Source: Spongospora subterranea f. sp. subterranea (Eukaryota > Endomyxa: Phytomyxea > Phytomyxea > Plasmodiophorida). From it: 64,000 nt of DNA. Numbering within the stretch: position 1 is the stretch's first letter; each line of letters opens with the position of its first letter. The notes under the pieces are model-generated. The model made no database searches, had not been told where the DNA came from, and saw only the letters and a list, made by a program, of their open reading frames with translations. Position numbers and translations under genes: made by a program. The stretch covers positions 1-64,000 of the forward strand of contig JAUGWO010000185.1 in the NCBI GenBank assembly GCA_049724395.1. The letters run 5' to 3'. This document shows positions 46,087 through 58,124 of the stretch, piece after piece.

Positions 46087-47821
46087 CTCCAAGTAGTTTA
46101 AATCGACGAGCGATGCACAGAGAGATATGAAAGATGTGCGATCACCGGCCAGTTGTCGCCGTGCGGACACCGCCACGGACTTAAAACTTATATCGGGCTG
46201 CGCTAGACATATTCATGGAAGCTGAATTCGCTTGTCAGAACGAGGTTAATCTCTGGCCAACGGGCGCAACCCACGAGATACAAGAAAACCCTTTCGCCCG
46301 CCTCCATTGTCAATGTCATGAATCGAACGTTCAATCGACCCTATCTAAAAACTCAAGTTCAACATTTGGTTTTGACATTATTGTGATGTTTTTCTATAAC
46401 CGTTTCGTTGCCTGTATTCGTATCTGGAATTCAGCCAGGGTATTATAGGCATTTGTAGCTCTGAATGGTGACATTTGGTGGTGCTCACCGCCCCAACTTG
46501 GGCTATAATGTCATCCTGTTTAGACGTCGATTCCCGGATCGATCAATTGTGTGTTGGGTACGGCTTCCCATCGGATAAGTCATATTCAATTGACATGGCT
46601 GATCCATCCAAAATCATTGAACGTTTTTAAGATCGCTGATATTCCAATGAGTTGTTCGTAATTCGTATAGTTTGGCGATTATATCTCGTTCAAGGCATTG
46701 ATATCAATGCCCATGTTCAAAGATTTTGTTAATGATCTTGGCCAAACCGACTGTAATAGGGTTATCGGTCCTCACAACCTTTATTTTAGTTGAGTCTATC
46801 GTAACCCGTTATCGTGTAATTGGCGTCAACAAATACTGACCACCTGATCCAACCTGAAATTGGTTGTAATATGTGAATGGCGTCATGACTATTGGGCTGA
46901 AGGAGAATTGATACAATATTCTCATGAACCATGAAGGCGATTCTCCCTTTCAAAAGGGGAGTTCGGAACGAAGCCCATGACGACACCGGTCATCACCGAT
47001 TCATTTGTCATAAATGGTTGTTACCGACTCGACTAAACATGGCATCAAATAGTGTTTAGGAGAATAATCGATCAACCATCATTATAAATCTTGTTTGACC
47101 CTAAATTACGCCATCCCAACCTTGACCTTTTTCTGAATCTCCAATCCCCACAATACCACCACCATCATATCCATCTTGAACCTCAATAAAACCTGGCAAA
47201 TGATGACAACGCCAACCCGAAACCAGTGTAATCAGCTCAATAATCGTCGATGGCGGTTTATACTTACGACTGTAACAACCTTTGAATACCCTGGTGGTAT
47301 TGGCCAACGTTAATCCCGTTGGGCAGGTCATGTATCAAACACTGCAACACGATGGTGGTCGATTACTGTCTAGAAACACACAATGAATGGGAAGGATCGT
47401 CGGGTTCCTCTGTCGTGATTGGAACAGCGAATGTGAATGGTGAGAGCTGGTGCTCAACATGTGGGCCGACAATGGCGCAAGGACCAGTCTAATGGTATCT
47501 GCTCATGGAATCAACAAGGTCGAGCCAAGAACTCGACAAGGATCGTGTTAAACGGATCAATGGTCGTGTAAATCCCGGAGCCGAATATGAGCTAATCCGA
47601 CCGTTCTATTCTGCAACGGGTTTATACAGATATCGAATAGTATTTAGGGATTATTGGTTATTGTATATTATCTAATTGTGTCATTGGAGGGACAAAAATG
47701 ACCCGTCAGAGGAAAGACGTCTGTTCATGACCGAACAGGGACTGGATTCGGGTGGCGAGATCAGATAGGAAACCGCTTCTATATATCGACTATTGGGAAC
47801 CTGAGATGATACCTATATAAA
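46087..47821. other. Intergenic region, no gene recognised
   Basis: 1.7 kb between P2 and the next minus-strand gene. It contains the P2 promoter and 5' UTR at its left side. No convincing ORF, RNA gene or repeat was seen. Confidence 0.4.
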
Positions 47822-48593
47822 TCAATACCGATCGCTGTTTGCTTCGCAATGCTAAAAATTTGTAGATTCGAGTACCGCATACAGGTGGTTATTTAGTATC
47901 CAACGAAAATTTCAAGGTAGAGAAGGAAAAAATGACAACTGACCTGACGTTCCCTCTCAGCCATTAACTGTTTCTCCAATTTCTGAAGTGAATGGAGCTG
48001 ACGACGATGATTATTGATCTCATCGCGGACCGTCACTAGCCGCAATACCAGGTTATCGCCATCGTCCTGAACATCCATGATCGATTCCAGCGTCAATCGC
48101 AACCAAATCTTAAACAATGAGACCCGAAATGTTTGATGACCTACAGTTGGTAATCGCTCCGAAACCGCTCGTACTGGGGCATCATGTACAATTCGTAATT
48201 TACTTGGCAGTTGATCGGATTGGACACGATTTGGAGCTGAAATATAAAACACAGTAGTTAACACCGGTTTCTTAGGATAAAACGTATTTCGAGACCAAGT
48301 CCCCACAGCAGGTTTTAACAAAACTACAGAGCGCAGAGTTGCCATTGGGTCGTACCATTGCTAAAGATGTCGGCTTGACCATCATCGTCATCATCATCAT
48401 CGTCATCGGTTGCCGACAGAGTTGAGGTGGATTCCTGAACCTGATCCTGATTGTCCTGATCGTCGTCCTCTTGATGGTCACCGACCCCATTCTGGTTATG
48501 AACGGCCGCCTCGATCTGCAGTAGTGGGGTCTCCATCCCATTCAGCCGTCGCATTGGCGACAACAGCGAATCACTGACAAACACACCATCCAT
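47822..48593 (-). CDS. Acidic coiled-coil protein, unknown function (three exons proposed)
   Basis: Exon 1 48593-48356 (from MDGVFVSDSLLSPMRRLNG), intron 48355-48237 (GTACGA...TTTCAG), exon 2 48236-47944, intron 47943-47852 (GTCAGT...TTTTAG, with GATACTAAATAA as a possible branch site), exon 3 47851-47822 ending HCEANSDRY. Total 186 residues. Residues 40-71 are very acidic with nine consecutive Asp (63-71), encoded by a GAT/GAC run. The second half has FRVSLFKIWLRLTLESIM and then a coiled coil (RDEINNHRRQLHSLQKLEKQ). An acidic head plus coiled coil suggests a subunit of a nuclear complex, but no family was recognised. The GTG at 48608 is in frame but an upstream stop favours the ATG. Confidence 0.65.
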
Positions 48594-48670
48594 TGAATTA
48601 TTGGTCACGTTTCATGGCAAACGACAATACGTTACGTGGTCAATTGATGAACTGATAACATGTTTCATGA

Positions 48671-50793
48671 TCAATAGACCGAAACTGACAGAGTAAAAAC
48701 CATTGTCGATGTGAAAAACGTCGAGAGTCGTCTCCTGATAGATGAGAGGGAAATGGCGAAAAGATAATGATCATATCACTGGTATATCTAACCTGGCTCT
48801 GATATTCCCTGATCGTGTAATGATCCTCCTGAGGACATCTGTCCACTCCGAGCACGTCGCCTCGCTGTCGAATCGCAGTGTTAGCGCCGTCAGCTCGCTC
48901 CCTCTGACCCATGGCGATAGTCAGCATATCAAGACCGCTTGGCCCCCAACATTCATCCTTACTCGGGCTGCGTCAACAGTGATCCCGATTGAGATCGCCA
49001 ATGTAACGTCAGCGTACGTGGTGAACTGTACCGGGGACGACTGTCGAGCGTAACATCACGCAGGCAGATACAGTCGACCAGTTGGCGATAATCGCTGTCG
49101 GTGAAGAGCAGCATGTTGGTCGCGCCAACCATCACGTATCGTTCGGACCATGATATCGCCAATGGCAGACCGGATCGCTAATCGACAATCAACAGACATT
49201 AGGGTCAGGTTCAAGCACAAATAAATGAAGTGCTCCGTTCACTTAAAGGGTTTCCAATGAACACGGAGCTGTCCAACCAGGAAAACTGAAAGATCGAGGA
49301 CAATAAAACAACAAATTTGAGAGTGGATAATATTGTCGCGAGCACATCAGAAACATATTTGTAGGTTTGAGAGGATTTATGGTCACCTTTCTGGACGACG
49401 CTTTGCCTTTCAGATAACTCCTGAGAACCAAACAAAGTCAGTGATATCACTGAGTTCAACAGATGTATCACCGCCGTTTGACCGATTATTCGATACTTTC
49501 TAGGTTTTAAATGGGCAACAGATTCGACAGAGTTGTAGAAATGAAACCACAAACAACGATTTCATGTTTTCATAAGGAACGGTAATGGCTTCTTGGACAA
49601 TTTATTCACAATAGTGCTTTACCTTTGCGGTAATATTTGATCATCGCGTGTGAAACTCGCCGAGCCTGATCACCCCAACGCACGACGAATGAGAACGAAC
49701 AGCAAAATCGCTTATCGACGAGTCATTTTGTTACCGTTCCTGACGGCTTTGAAAATCGACGCGATGACGTGGCTGGTTTTTGCGGTTCGCCCTTCCCATT
49801 GGTATCGCCGGGTCTGGCTCGAACTGGCCACACGAATTGTGACTGCGAACTGCAATGGCCCGATCGGTTCAACATCTGAACAAGCTGAATCAGAAAACCG
49901 CCGAAAATGTTCCTCAACGACACGTTGGTCGAAACTGGGCTGGTCGTGTGAGAACCAGGATCGTTGATGAAATTTCAATTGAACCGTTATGATCGGGGTG
50001 GGGAAAGGCTGAAATCTAACCGAGAATCTGGTTGAACTGAAAACGTTTCCGAAGATCGTTCCGTCGATAGTTCAAAACCGATCCTGCGACGAAATCAAGG
50101 ACTAGGAGTCGATCCTGGACGCGTTGCTTGCGGTTGATCTTCTTCAGGGCGAATATGAGCCTGCGACCGATCTGATTAGGGAATAACCAGGGAATGGGGT
50201 AATCTGTGGGGAACCTACCACGGATCGATATCGTCGTCAACGTCATCGTGCTGATGCAGCAGCGTTCTCAGGAACAGGATGCGTTCATATCCTTTACGAC
50301 ATTCCGGATCCGATAGTACGGCTCTGAGGGCGATGTCAGCATAGGGAGACTGCTGCGATTTTGATGAAATCGGTGATCAAAAGCAAACACGGAATATCCG
50401 CCAACCCACAGACACAGATGTGCCAGAACAGAGAATAACCAAAGACCACAATGTCATGAACTCAAACTTCATCGTGTAAACTGGTGATATATGGAGTAAT
50501 TGGTTCGATATGTTTTTCGGAAATCACTCCATTGAGATCATTAAACATGAGAGACACCCTCAAGTTCAGATGTCGTTTTGGTGTTGAGAATTCGTGGTTG
50601 AAACCGACTTGGCCGTTTGCAGATCCTGAAATGTTGTTGATTGCTCCGAATCCTGAGCATGATCCGGGTGGACATTCAAGGCCGCTCGGCGATAGGCTTT
50701 GGCGACCGTGGACGGATCGGCTCCATAGCCCAGTTTGAGTTGGGCGAAATAGCCGACCGACCCCAACTCGAATCTGTAGTTCTCTAGGGCCAT
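48671..50793 (-). CDS. J-domain protein with C-terminal PH-like domain, multi-exon
   Basis: The ATG at 50793 opens a J domain: FAQLKLGYGADPSTVAKAYR and the diagnostic HPD at residues 42-44. Exon 1 50793-50605 joins 50352-50219 (ALRAVLSDPECRKGYERI, the J-domain end), then 50160-50021 (WLIFALKKINRKQRVQ, phase kept). A further exon around 49950-49720 encodes LQFAVTIRVASSS, but its exact borders do not fit the phase I derived, so the middle is unresolved. The 3' part is consistent: 49177-49032, 48903-48793 and 48734-48671 splice in frame to SWSERYVMVGATNMLLFTDS, LTLRFDSEATCSEWTDVLRR, a PH-like pattern (strands, then a final Trp-containing helix). J domains stimulate Hsp70; a PH domain would bring this co-chaperone to membranes. 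It could be two genes. Confidence 0.6.
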
Positions 50794-50870
50794 GGCGCCC
50801 GGTCAACGCCCAGCTACGCCAAGCGACCTGATGAAGATATTAAATCTAGGGTTGCACCCGCTACTCATCA

Positions 50871-51080
50871 ATGGGTAATATCTCCAACAACCTGATCCCG
50901 AAATTGAACGACATCACGTTGTCTGTTGATCTGATCGAGAATACCGCCTCACTAATCTCGGTGCAAAATTGGGTTGGAAGGAGAAACGATGTAAAGGAGA
51001 GAGAGCAGAATGCTCGGGAAGAGGTGGAAGGGAGGAGAAAGTCATCGGAAGAAGAGTCAGTGGACGAATCGATTGAATAA
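50871..51080 (+). CDS. Small hypothetical protein, divergent from the J-domain gene
   Basis: 69 residues from an ATG, 77 bp from the divergent J-domain gene, so they could share a promoter. It starts MGNISNNLIPKLNDITLSVD, a helical N-terminus with a possible myristoylation glycine, and ends in a charged Glu/Arg-rich tail (KEREQNAREEVEGRRKSSEE). An antisense frame of similar length is Ser-rich and less convincing. No family recognised; it could be a small coiled-coil subunit or a chance ORF. Confidence 0.4.
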   Translation: MGNISNNLIPKLNDITLSVDLIENTASLISVQNWVGRRNDVKEREQNAREEVEGRRKSSEEESVDESIE

Positions 51081-51198
51081 TTGAGATGATGATTCATCAG
51101 ACTGTGAAAGGGTGAATTGATGATTGAGACGATGAGAGGATTGGAGGAGCAAGGACCGACACAAAACGACAGAGGAAACGATTCTATTTGGAAAGTGA

Positions 51199-52440
51199 CT
51201 AGTAATAATTATTGTGTATAGTATAAGAACCGGGATCGGGGTCCGAAACAGGAGTTGACGACAATAAAGAAAGCGATGGTTCAGAGTTAACAGCAGCGAG
51301 GCGCTCTTCACATGATTGTGGAAATCCCAGATATTTCAACGTCGACAGCGTTTTGTGATGCTCGAAACAGGTTTTGTAGATCTGGTTGTATAACCGTGAT
51401 GAATAGCAAAGGGTTCCTGCTGGTTCGCCAGAACAGATCGACTTACTGAAATCGAAATTAGCCTTCACAATCATCAATCGTACATCAAATGATGATCGAG
51501 GGTCACCGTTTCGAATTTTCACCGCTGAATGGACAACACTGGACGAATTCCAGATATACATTTCGTCAAATTGCATATCGAATCTCGTGTACCATTTTTC
51601 TGGGGTTTTCGCATTGGACTCCTTTAGAACTTGAAATCGGTGAGGACCAGTCAATTGCAATGGGTCAGGACTAGTCAAGCAATTGTGGATCCGACTTTCC
51701 TCCAATTGACTGCGAGGTTTAAATGCCAATGGCCACGATTCGACAGGCCTAAGGGGCACCCAGATATTCATCAGATAAACCAGGGTCAACCTGTCGAGGA
51801 GAAATCGTTCAATATCGCCCTTGTATTTACGAAGCGCAGCGGTCCTGATGCGAGGATGACGTGCCAGTAATTGCACGACGTCGAAAGAAAGACTGGAGTC
51901 GGTCAGCAAGAACTTCAAATCCACATCGCGAGAGAAGTCGGTATGGGCAAACCAGGAAGGAGCTTGTTTTGAACCTCGGCGTTGAACCTTCGACGGAATC
52001 ACTATCCAGTCGTCATGAACACCTTTGAACTCATTATACATTGCTGTCAGGATTGGTACAACGAAACCATCATCGTCCATCGACAGACGTGCCGCAAACA
52101 TCAGCGTTTGTTTCAAATCTTCGGGAATTGATAGGACTCCAAATCCCAAATCTGATTCCAACACATTGATCATTTCCGCTGCCGAAAAATCCCTCGGCGG
52201 ATTCTCTGGTGAATTCATTGGCTCCAGCTCGATATTCTGTTGTATCAAGCCCTCAAATGAGAATTGTTTGGAGTTATAATCGGCTTTGAGAACGCGTATC
52301 TGTGGATATTGTGTGCCATCCTTCTCCTCACAGTTTACAGGAATGAACAGCCAATGGAAAACAATTGACAATATAATCGCACTGCCGCTAATTATGAGAG
52401 ACATGGCGGGCACAAATTGTCGACGATCCAACAAAATCAT
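51199..52440 (-). CDS. Single-pass membrane-anchored or secreted protein, unknown family (413 aa)
   Basis: ATG at 52440; a second ATG at 52404 just before the hydrophobic stretch (SLIISGSAIILSIVFHWLF) is also possible. That segment at about residues 14-33 is a signal anchor or uncleaved signal peptide, followed by a Cys and a charged region. The rest is soluble and contains PSWFAHTDFSRDVDLKFLLT, LARHPRIRTAALRKYKGDI, and a Cys-containing C-terminal part (SICSGEPAGTLCYSSRLYNQ). One N-glycosylation site lies in IWNSSSVVH. No intron is needed. The length, lack of repeats and balanced composition make it a convincing single-exon gene, probably working in the secretory pathway or at the cell surface. 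I do not recognise the family. Confidence 0.8.
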   Translation of the reverse strand: MILLDRRQFVPAMSLIISGSAIILSIVFHWLFIPVNCEEKDGTQYPQIRVLKADYNSKQFSFEGLIQQNIELEPMNSPENPPRDFSAAEMINVLESDLGFGVLSIPEDLKQTLMFAARLSMDDDGFVVPILTAMYNEFKGVHDDWIVIPSKVQRRGSKQAPSWFAHTDFSRDVDLKFLLTDSSLSFDVVQLLARHPRIRTAALRKYKGDIERFLLDRLTLVYLMNIWVPLRPVESWPLAFKPRSQLEESRIHNCLTSPDPLQLTGPHRFQVLKESNAKTPEKWYTRFDMQFDEMYIWNSSSVVHSAVKIRNGDPRSSFDVRLMIVKANFDFSKSICSGEPAGTLCYSSRLYNQIYKTCFEHHKTLSTLKYLGFPQSCEERLAAVNSEPSLSLLSSTPVSDPDPGSYTIHNNYY

Positions 52441-52644
52441 GCCGTAGACAAAGACGCGCAATATTCGGAGCGTGCCGTGGGATTGGGCGTTTTCGAGAGT
52501 CCGAAAAACGTAGATGATTGTTTAGATTCGTACTCGTTACTGCCAAACGATAATGCCTTATCCAAAACTGTGCCATTAACCAAGCAATTGGTGCGGGATG
52601 TAATTGAAAACCGAGAAGTCGTTGGACGCCAAAAGCAAAAATAA
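52417..52644 (+). CDS. Possible terminal exon of a plus-strand gene
   Basis: An open frame without ATG reads GLGVFESPKNVDDCLDSYSL then LTKQLVRDVIENREVVGRQK and ends with TAA. The composition looks coding. CCGTAG at about 52441-52446 could be a splice acceptor, but no upstream exon was found and it overlaps the start of the gene on the other strand. LINE D begins about 100 bp downstream. Confidence 0.25.
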   Translation: MSTIQQNHAVDKDAQYSERAVGLGVFESPKNVDDCLDSYSLLPNDNALSKTVPLTKQLVRDVIENREVVGRQKQK

Positions 52645-52744
52645 ACCTATTCCAACCGGACCCGCAATTACATTGTCTTACAACTCGCCTCAGCTGGAAT
52701 TGGTTGTTCTGCCTTTTCCTTGGCAATATTGCGCATCGCAGACA

Positions 52745-55165
52745 TTACTGTACAGTAATTACGTAGAAACATATGTGACTATGCCAAAGACCCAACGAAA
52801 GGAAGAACCATAGCGACAAAAATACTGAACTACGCCGGATCATTACCCAATGAAAATTATTCTCTTGATGAATATCTAGACATAATGGAATAGGACCGGC
52901 AATGGGCTGGATTGTTCGAGTTTACAATAGCAGCTTTTATATATAAGATCAACATAATCATAACAAGACAACCTATGACCACCGATATACGGAAATGGAT
53001 CGAATTGTTCTTTCCAAAATTAAAGACAGCGTTCATTGGAAGGGAACGATATATGTATTGCACCACAAGAGTGGAAAAACCATCAACCCCGATGGGACAT
53101 AGTAGACTGAACCATTATGGGATCCTATTTCCAATTATTGATGACACTCTGATGAATAGCAGCACTCCAAAAACACATGATCAATGTGAGAAATACGTTA
53201 ACAATTACATAGGGAAACAACAATACCGGACAGTAAATGAACCGAAACAGGTCACATCAAAGATAACTGACAGCGAATCATTGACCAACAAATTTGAAAC
53301 ACCAACAACATCGCTGACTCAGCCGAGCAATTCCCTGATAACTGGGGAGCGCGAATTAGACCAACACACAATGCTGACACCAAAAACACAGGACCAGCGA
53401 AGTACTGCAAAAACTGGAAAAGCTTAGCACTGTCACAAGCGACAACACAAACAGACATCTGATAGATAGAGAGGATGAATTAATCCAACCTGTAGACAAT
53501 GAACAAACAAAAAAAGAAGAAATGCTACAAAAACTTCAAAAGCTAAGGATCACCGAAAAATTCTCAAACAACGATGCCTCAAGCAAACAAAAAAGACAAC
53601 TGAAAATAACACAATGTTTTGCGCGACATACTGTCAAAGCGAAACAAGTAAAGAATAACAGAAATTTGATTATAGCACAATGGAACGCATGTTCATTAAG
53701 CGAGGAGAAGGCAACAGAACTGGCACATTTTGCGAATTAACACCTAATAGATTTAATCTGTGTTTCAGAGCTGAAACATCGACGTAATATTCATGGATTT
53801 CCACACTACGAGTGTTGATGATCGACCAGAACACACAATCAGGAATATTTTGGCGAGAGCACGTCAAACTAGAAAAATTAAAAGCAGAATGAACTCTTCG
53901 CAGAGACAAAACAAGAGTCAATTCTCATCACAGGAGACCTAAAAACTAGAGATAAGATATTTGGCACAAATCATACAGAAAACCACAAATACCTAGACGG
54001 AATACTAGAGGAGTTCAGAATTAAGCACAATCCGGACATACCAACCAGAGAGAACAACACATTAAATGTCACAATGGCGAATAGGAAAATGGCAAAACAC
54101 ATTGTGAACTTCAAAGTTCACACAAACTTGAGCAGTGATCAACTTCCTACTACAATTGAAACCAGAATTAGTGGAAAAACGAAAACCAAATTACCGATTG
54201 ATAAAAAAAGAGTTAAAAAACTTGACAACAGATCAACAGCAAAGGCACTAATGACAGTCATCGAAAATCAATCATGTCATTATATGGGACTGTCCAAATT
54301 CACTGCAATGCTACAAGGAAGCATTAAATACCGATACGAGAGAGTGACCAGGTGCAAGTTCTGGACCAAACACCTGAAGGCGGCTCTTAAACTAAGAAAC
54401 AAATTCAGACGCAAATTGCTAACAGCGATACACTCCAGAACAAACGAAACCCAAATTACAAAGAGAAAGAAGCACTAAACAAAGCGGCTATAGAATTTAT
54501 GAAACAATATGTGAAAGCCGAAAACAAACATCTGACAAAGATGGTCAAAAACATCATGTCAGGATAAAACAGGAGCACAAATCTGGAACCTGGCAAAACA
54601 AATCAGCCCACAAAACAAACAAAAGAAGAAAGAAATACGAAACCTTCACCAATGAAGCGAAAGAAGAGGTGGAAACATCGCCTCGAAATTTGAAGAAATC
54701 TATAGTGCACCAGATCTCGAACTAACTGAAATAGAAAACTGAAGCACGAGCTACTCCTGGCAGAATTATTGAAAGAACGACTGAAAAGACCAATAGCAAA
54801 TATCACTATAAGAGAACTGGAAAGAGCAGTTAAAAAAGGCAACAGCAAGTCCGCTGGAGGAATAGATGGAATCCCCCCAAGGTTGCATCCAATACGGAAA
54901 AGTAGAGTGAATGTTGAGCACGAAGGTCTCTGACCACGTGGCCTCTAATGAATGTGGGAGAGCGAGCTGCTTGCAGTAAACTTGAAAACTCTGGATAGGC
55001 AATGTAATCAGGTGGGGGCAGGTCCCATTCGGTGTGGTCGGTAGGACAGGTTATGGGGGTGAATCCAGCTGGTCTAACAGGTTCCTTCAGTGGATACCCA
55101 AGATACTTGTAGCGGCCAGGCGGAAGTAGGGAAAGCCTGGTAGTACACAGGATTACTCAACCCAT
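52745..55165 (+). mobile_element. LINE D: old, decayed relative of LINE A, internally deleted to its 3' UTR
   Basis: 5'-truncated within the OTU domain. It keeps LNYAGSLPN, QWAGLFEFTIAAFIYKINII and LNHYGILFP (OTU), then a Lys/Thr-rich linker, endonuclease pieces (IAQWNACSLS, ICVSELKHRR, LITGDLKTRD, LSSDQLP) and the start of RT (ITIRELERAVKK, GGIDGIP). There are many stops and frameshifts, for example at 52890, 53737, 53816 and 54475. Near 54900 the RT start joins 3' UTR sequence similar to that of LINE A, so the catalytic core of RT and RNase H are deleted. The protein parts are far more diverged from LINE A than the 3' UTR is. The 3' end opens into the 37-bp minisatellite. Confidence 0.85.
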
Positions 55166-57735
55166 ACCAACCCGCGAACCTTTGTACACCATACCATACC
55201 ATACCAACCCGCGAACCTTTGTACACCATACCATACCATACCAACCCGCGAACCTTTGTACACCATACCATACCATACCAACCCGCGAACCTTTGTACAC
55301 CATACCATACCATACCAACCCGCGAACCTTTGTACACCATACCATACCATACCAACCCCGCGAACCGAACCTTTGTACACCATACCATACCATACCAACC
55401 CGCGAACCTTTGTACACCATACCATACCATACCAACCCGCGAACCTTTGTACACCATACCATACCATACCAACCCGCGAACCTTTGTACACCATACCATA
55501 CCATACCAACCCGCGAACCTTTGTAACCATACCATACCATACCAACCCGCGAACCTTTGTACACCATACCATACCATACCAACCCGCGAACCTTTGTACC
55601 ATACCATACCATACCAACCCGCGAACCTTTGTACACCATACCATACCATACCAACCCGCGAACCTTTGTACACCATACCATACCATACCAACCCGCGAAC
55701 CTTTGTATACCATACCATACCATACCAACCCGCGAACCTTTGTACACCATACCATACCATACCAACCCGCGCTTTGTACACCATACCATACCATACCAAC
55801 CGAACCTTTGTATACCATACCATACCATACCAACCCGCGAACCTTTGTACACCATACCATACCATACCAACCCGCGAACCTTTGTACACCATACCATACC
55901 ATACCAACCCGCGAACCTTTGTACACCATACCATACCATACCAACCCGCGAACCTTTGTACACCATACCATACCATACCAACCCGCGAACCTTTGTACAC
56001 CATACCATACCATACCAACCCGCGAACCATTGTACACCATACCATACCATACCAACCCGCGAACCTTTGTACACCATACCATACCATACCAACCCGCGAA
56101 CCTTTGTACACCATACCATACCATACCAACCCGCGAACCATTGTACACCATACCATACCATACCAACCCGCGAACCATTGTACACCATACCATCCATACC
56201 AACCCGCGAACCATTGTACACCATACCATCCATACCAACCCGCGAACCATTGTAAACCATACCATACCATACCAACCCGCGAACCTTTGTACACCATACC
56301 ATACCATACCAACCCGCGAACCTTTGTACACCATACCATCCATACCAACCCGCGAACCATTGTACACCATACCATACCATACCAACCCGCGAACCTTTGT
56401 ACACCATACCATACCATACCAACCCGCGAACCTTTGTACACCATACCATACCATACCAACCCGCGAACCATTGTACACCATACCATACCATACCAACCCG
56501 CGAACCTTTGTACACCATACCATACCATACCAACCCGCGAACCTTTGTACACCATACCATACCATACCTTTGTACACCATACCATACCAACCCGCGAACC
56601 TTTGTACACCATACCATACCATACCAACCCGCGAACCTTTGTACACCATACCATACCATACCAACCCGCGAACCTTTGTACACCATACCATACCATACCA
56701 ACCCGCGAACCATTGTACACCATACCATACCATACCAACCCGCGAACCTTTGTACACCATACCATACCATACCAACCCGCGAACCATACCAACCCGCGAA
56801 CCATTGTACACCATACCATACCATACCAACCCGCGAACCATTGTACACCATACCATCCATACCAACCCGCGAACCATTGTACACCATACCATACCATACC
56901 AACCCGCGAACCTTTGTACACCATACCATACCATACCAACCCGCGAACCTTTGTACACCATACCATACCATACCAACCCGCGAACCTTTGTACACCATAC
57001 CATACCATACCAACCCGCGAACCATTGTACACCATACCATACCATACCAACCCGCGAACCATTGTACACCATACCATCCATACCAACCCGCGAACCATTG
57101 TACACCATACCATCCATACCAACCCGCGAACCTTTGTACACCATACCATACCATACCAACCCGCGAATTGTACACCATACCATACCATACCAACCCGCGA
57201 ACCATTGTACACCATACCATACCATACCAACCCGCGAACCATTGTACACCATACCATACCATACCAACCCGCGAACCTTTGTACACCATACCATACCATA
57301 CCAACCCGCGAACCTTTGTACACCATACCATACCATACCAACCCGCGAACCATTGTACACCATACCATCCATACCAACCCGCGAACCATTGTACACCATA
57401 CCATCCATACCAACCCGCGAACCATTGTACACCATTCCATACCAACCCGCGAACCAACACCATACCATACCATACCAACCCGCGAACCTTTGTACACCAT
57501 ACCATACCATACCAACCCGCGAACCATTGTACACCATACCATACCATACCAACCCGGCGAACCTTTGTACACCATACCATACCATACCAACCCGCGAACC
57601 TTTGTACACCATACCATACCATGAACCTTTGTACACCATACCATACCATACCAACCCGCGAACCTTTGTACACCATACCATACCATAGTACACCATCATA
57701 CCTACCAACCCGCGAACGTACACCATACCATACCT
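55165..57735. repeat. 37-bp minisatellite derived from the LINE 3' end, about 69 copies
   Basis: Unit: ACCCGCGAACCTTTGTAC plus ACCATACCATACCATACCA, 37 bp. It continues directly from the LINE D 3' UTR, and LINE A and B each carry one copy of the same unit at their 3' ends. Two main variants exist (ACCTTTG and ACCATTG) and a shorter unit with CCATCCATACC, which mostly follows ACCATTG; these occur in similar blocks near 56130-56270, 56820-57120 and 57340-57430. The unit has no stop codon in any frame on either strand, so ORFs of 800-940 codons cross it; these are not genes. Degenerate pieces continue to about 57890. Confidence 0.97.
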
Positions 57736-58124
57736 GAATTTTACCATACCAACCCGCGAACCATTGTACACCATACATCCATACCAACCCGCGAACCATT
57801 GTTGCCGAACGACCATCCATCCATTGTACACCATCAACATTGTAGATCGCAGTCGATCTCTGATGTTGCACAACGAGTACACCATACCATTCAAACCATT
57901 TCAATAGAAATTGCACATATCCATGAAGCCTTACAATTCCGTCTCCGATGAACCATGGTCTCCGCGAAACATGGTTCATATATCAACCTATACATACTTT
58001 ACGGCCTGACACGAACCTTTTAATCACTGGTTTGGGCCCAGCACGCTTCTAAGTGCACGTTGTGTGCCAAAAGTTCCGTCCCTGACACGCTCCGTCAACT
58101 TTCGAGACGAGCAAACATTTCAAT
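57736..58124. other. Minisatellite debris and leader of Cop6, with a 10-bp stem-loop
   Basis: Satellite fragments fade out by 57890. At 57948-57979 ATGAACCATG and CATGGTTCAT form a perfect 10-bp inverted repeat around a 12-base loop. No LTR could be defined for the following element. Confidence 0.5.

Noticed and set aside
46215-47331. ORFs of 66-77 codons between P2 and the acidic coiled-coil gene
   Set aside because: No convincing start context, motif or splice partner; composition is like intergenic DNA.
50871-51080. Identification of the 69-codon ORF as a DASH complex Dad1-like subunit
   Set aside because: Only a vague helical pattern matches. Key conserved positions could not be aligned, so it is left as hypothetical.
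7688-57735. CRISPR-like arrays (24-, 34- and 37-bp direct repeats)
   Set aside because: Repeats are contiguous without unique spacers, and the genome is eukaryotic with introns. They are minisatellites and leader repeats.
55074-57979. ORFs of 800-940 codons across the 37-bp array on both strands
   Set aside because: All six frames are open because the unit lacks stop codons. The translations are pure repeats, and the array is a LINE-end minisatellite.
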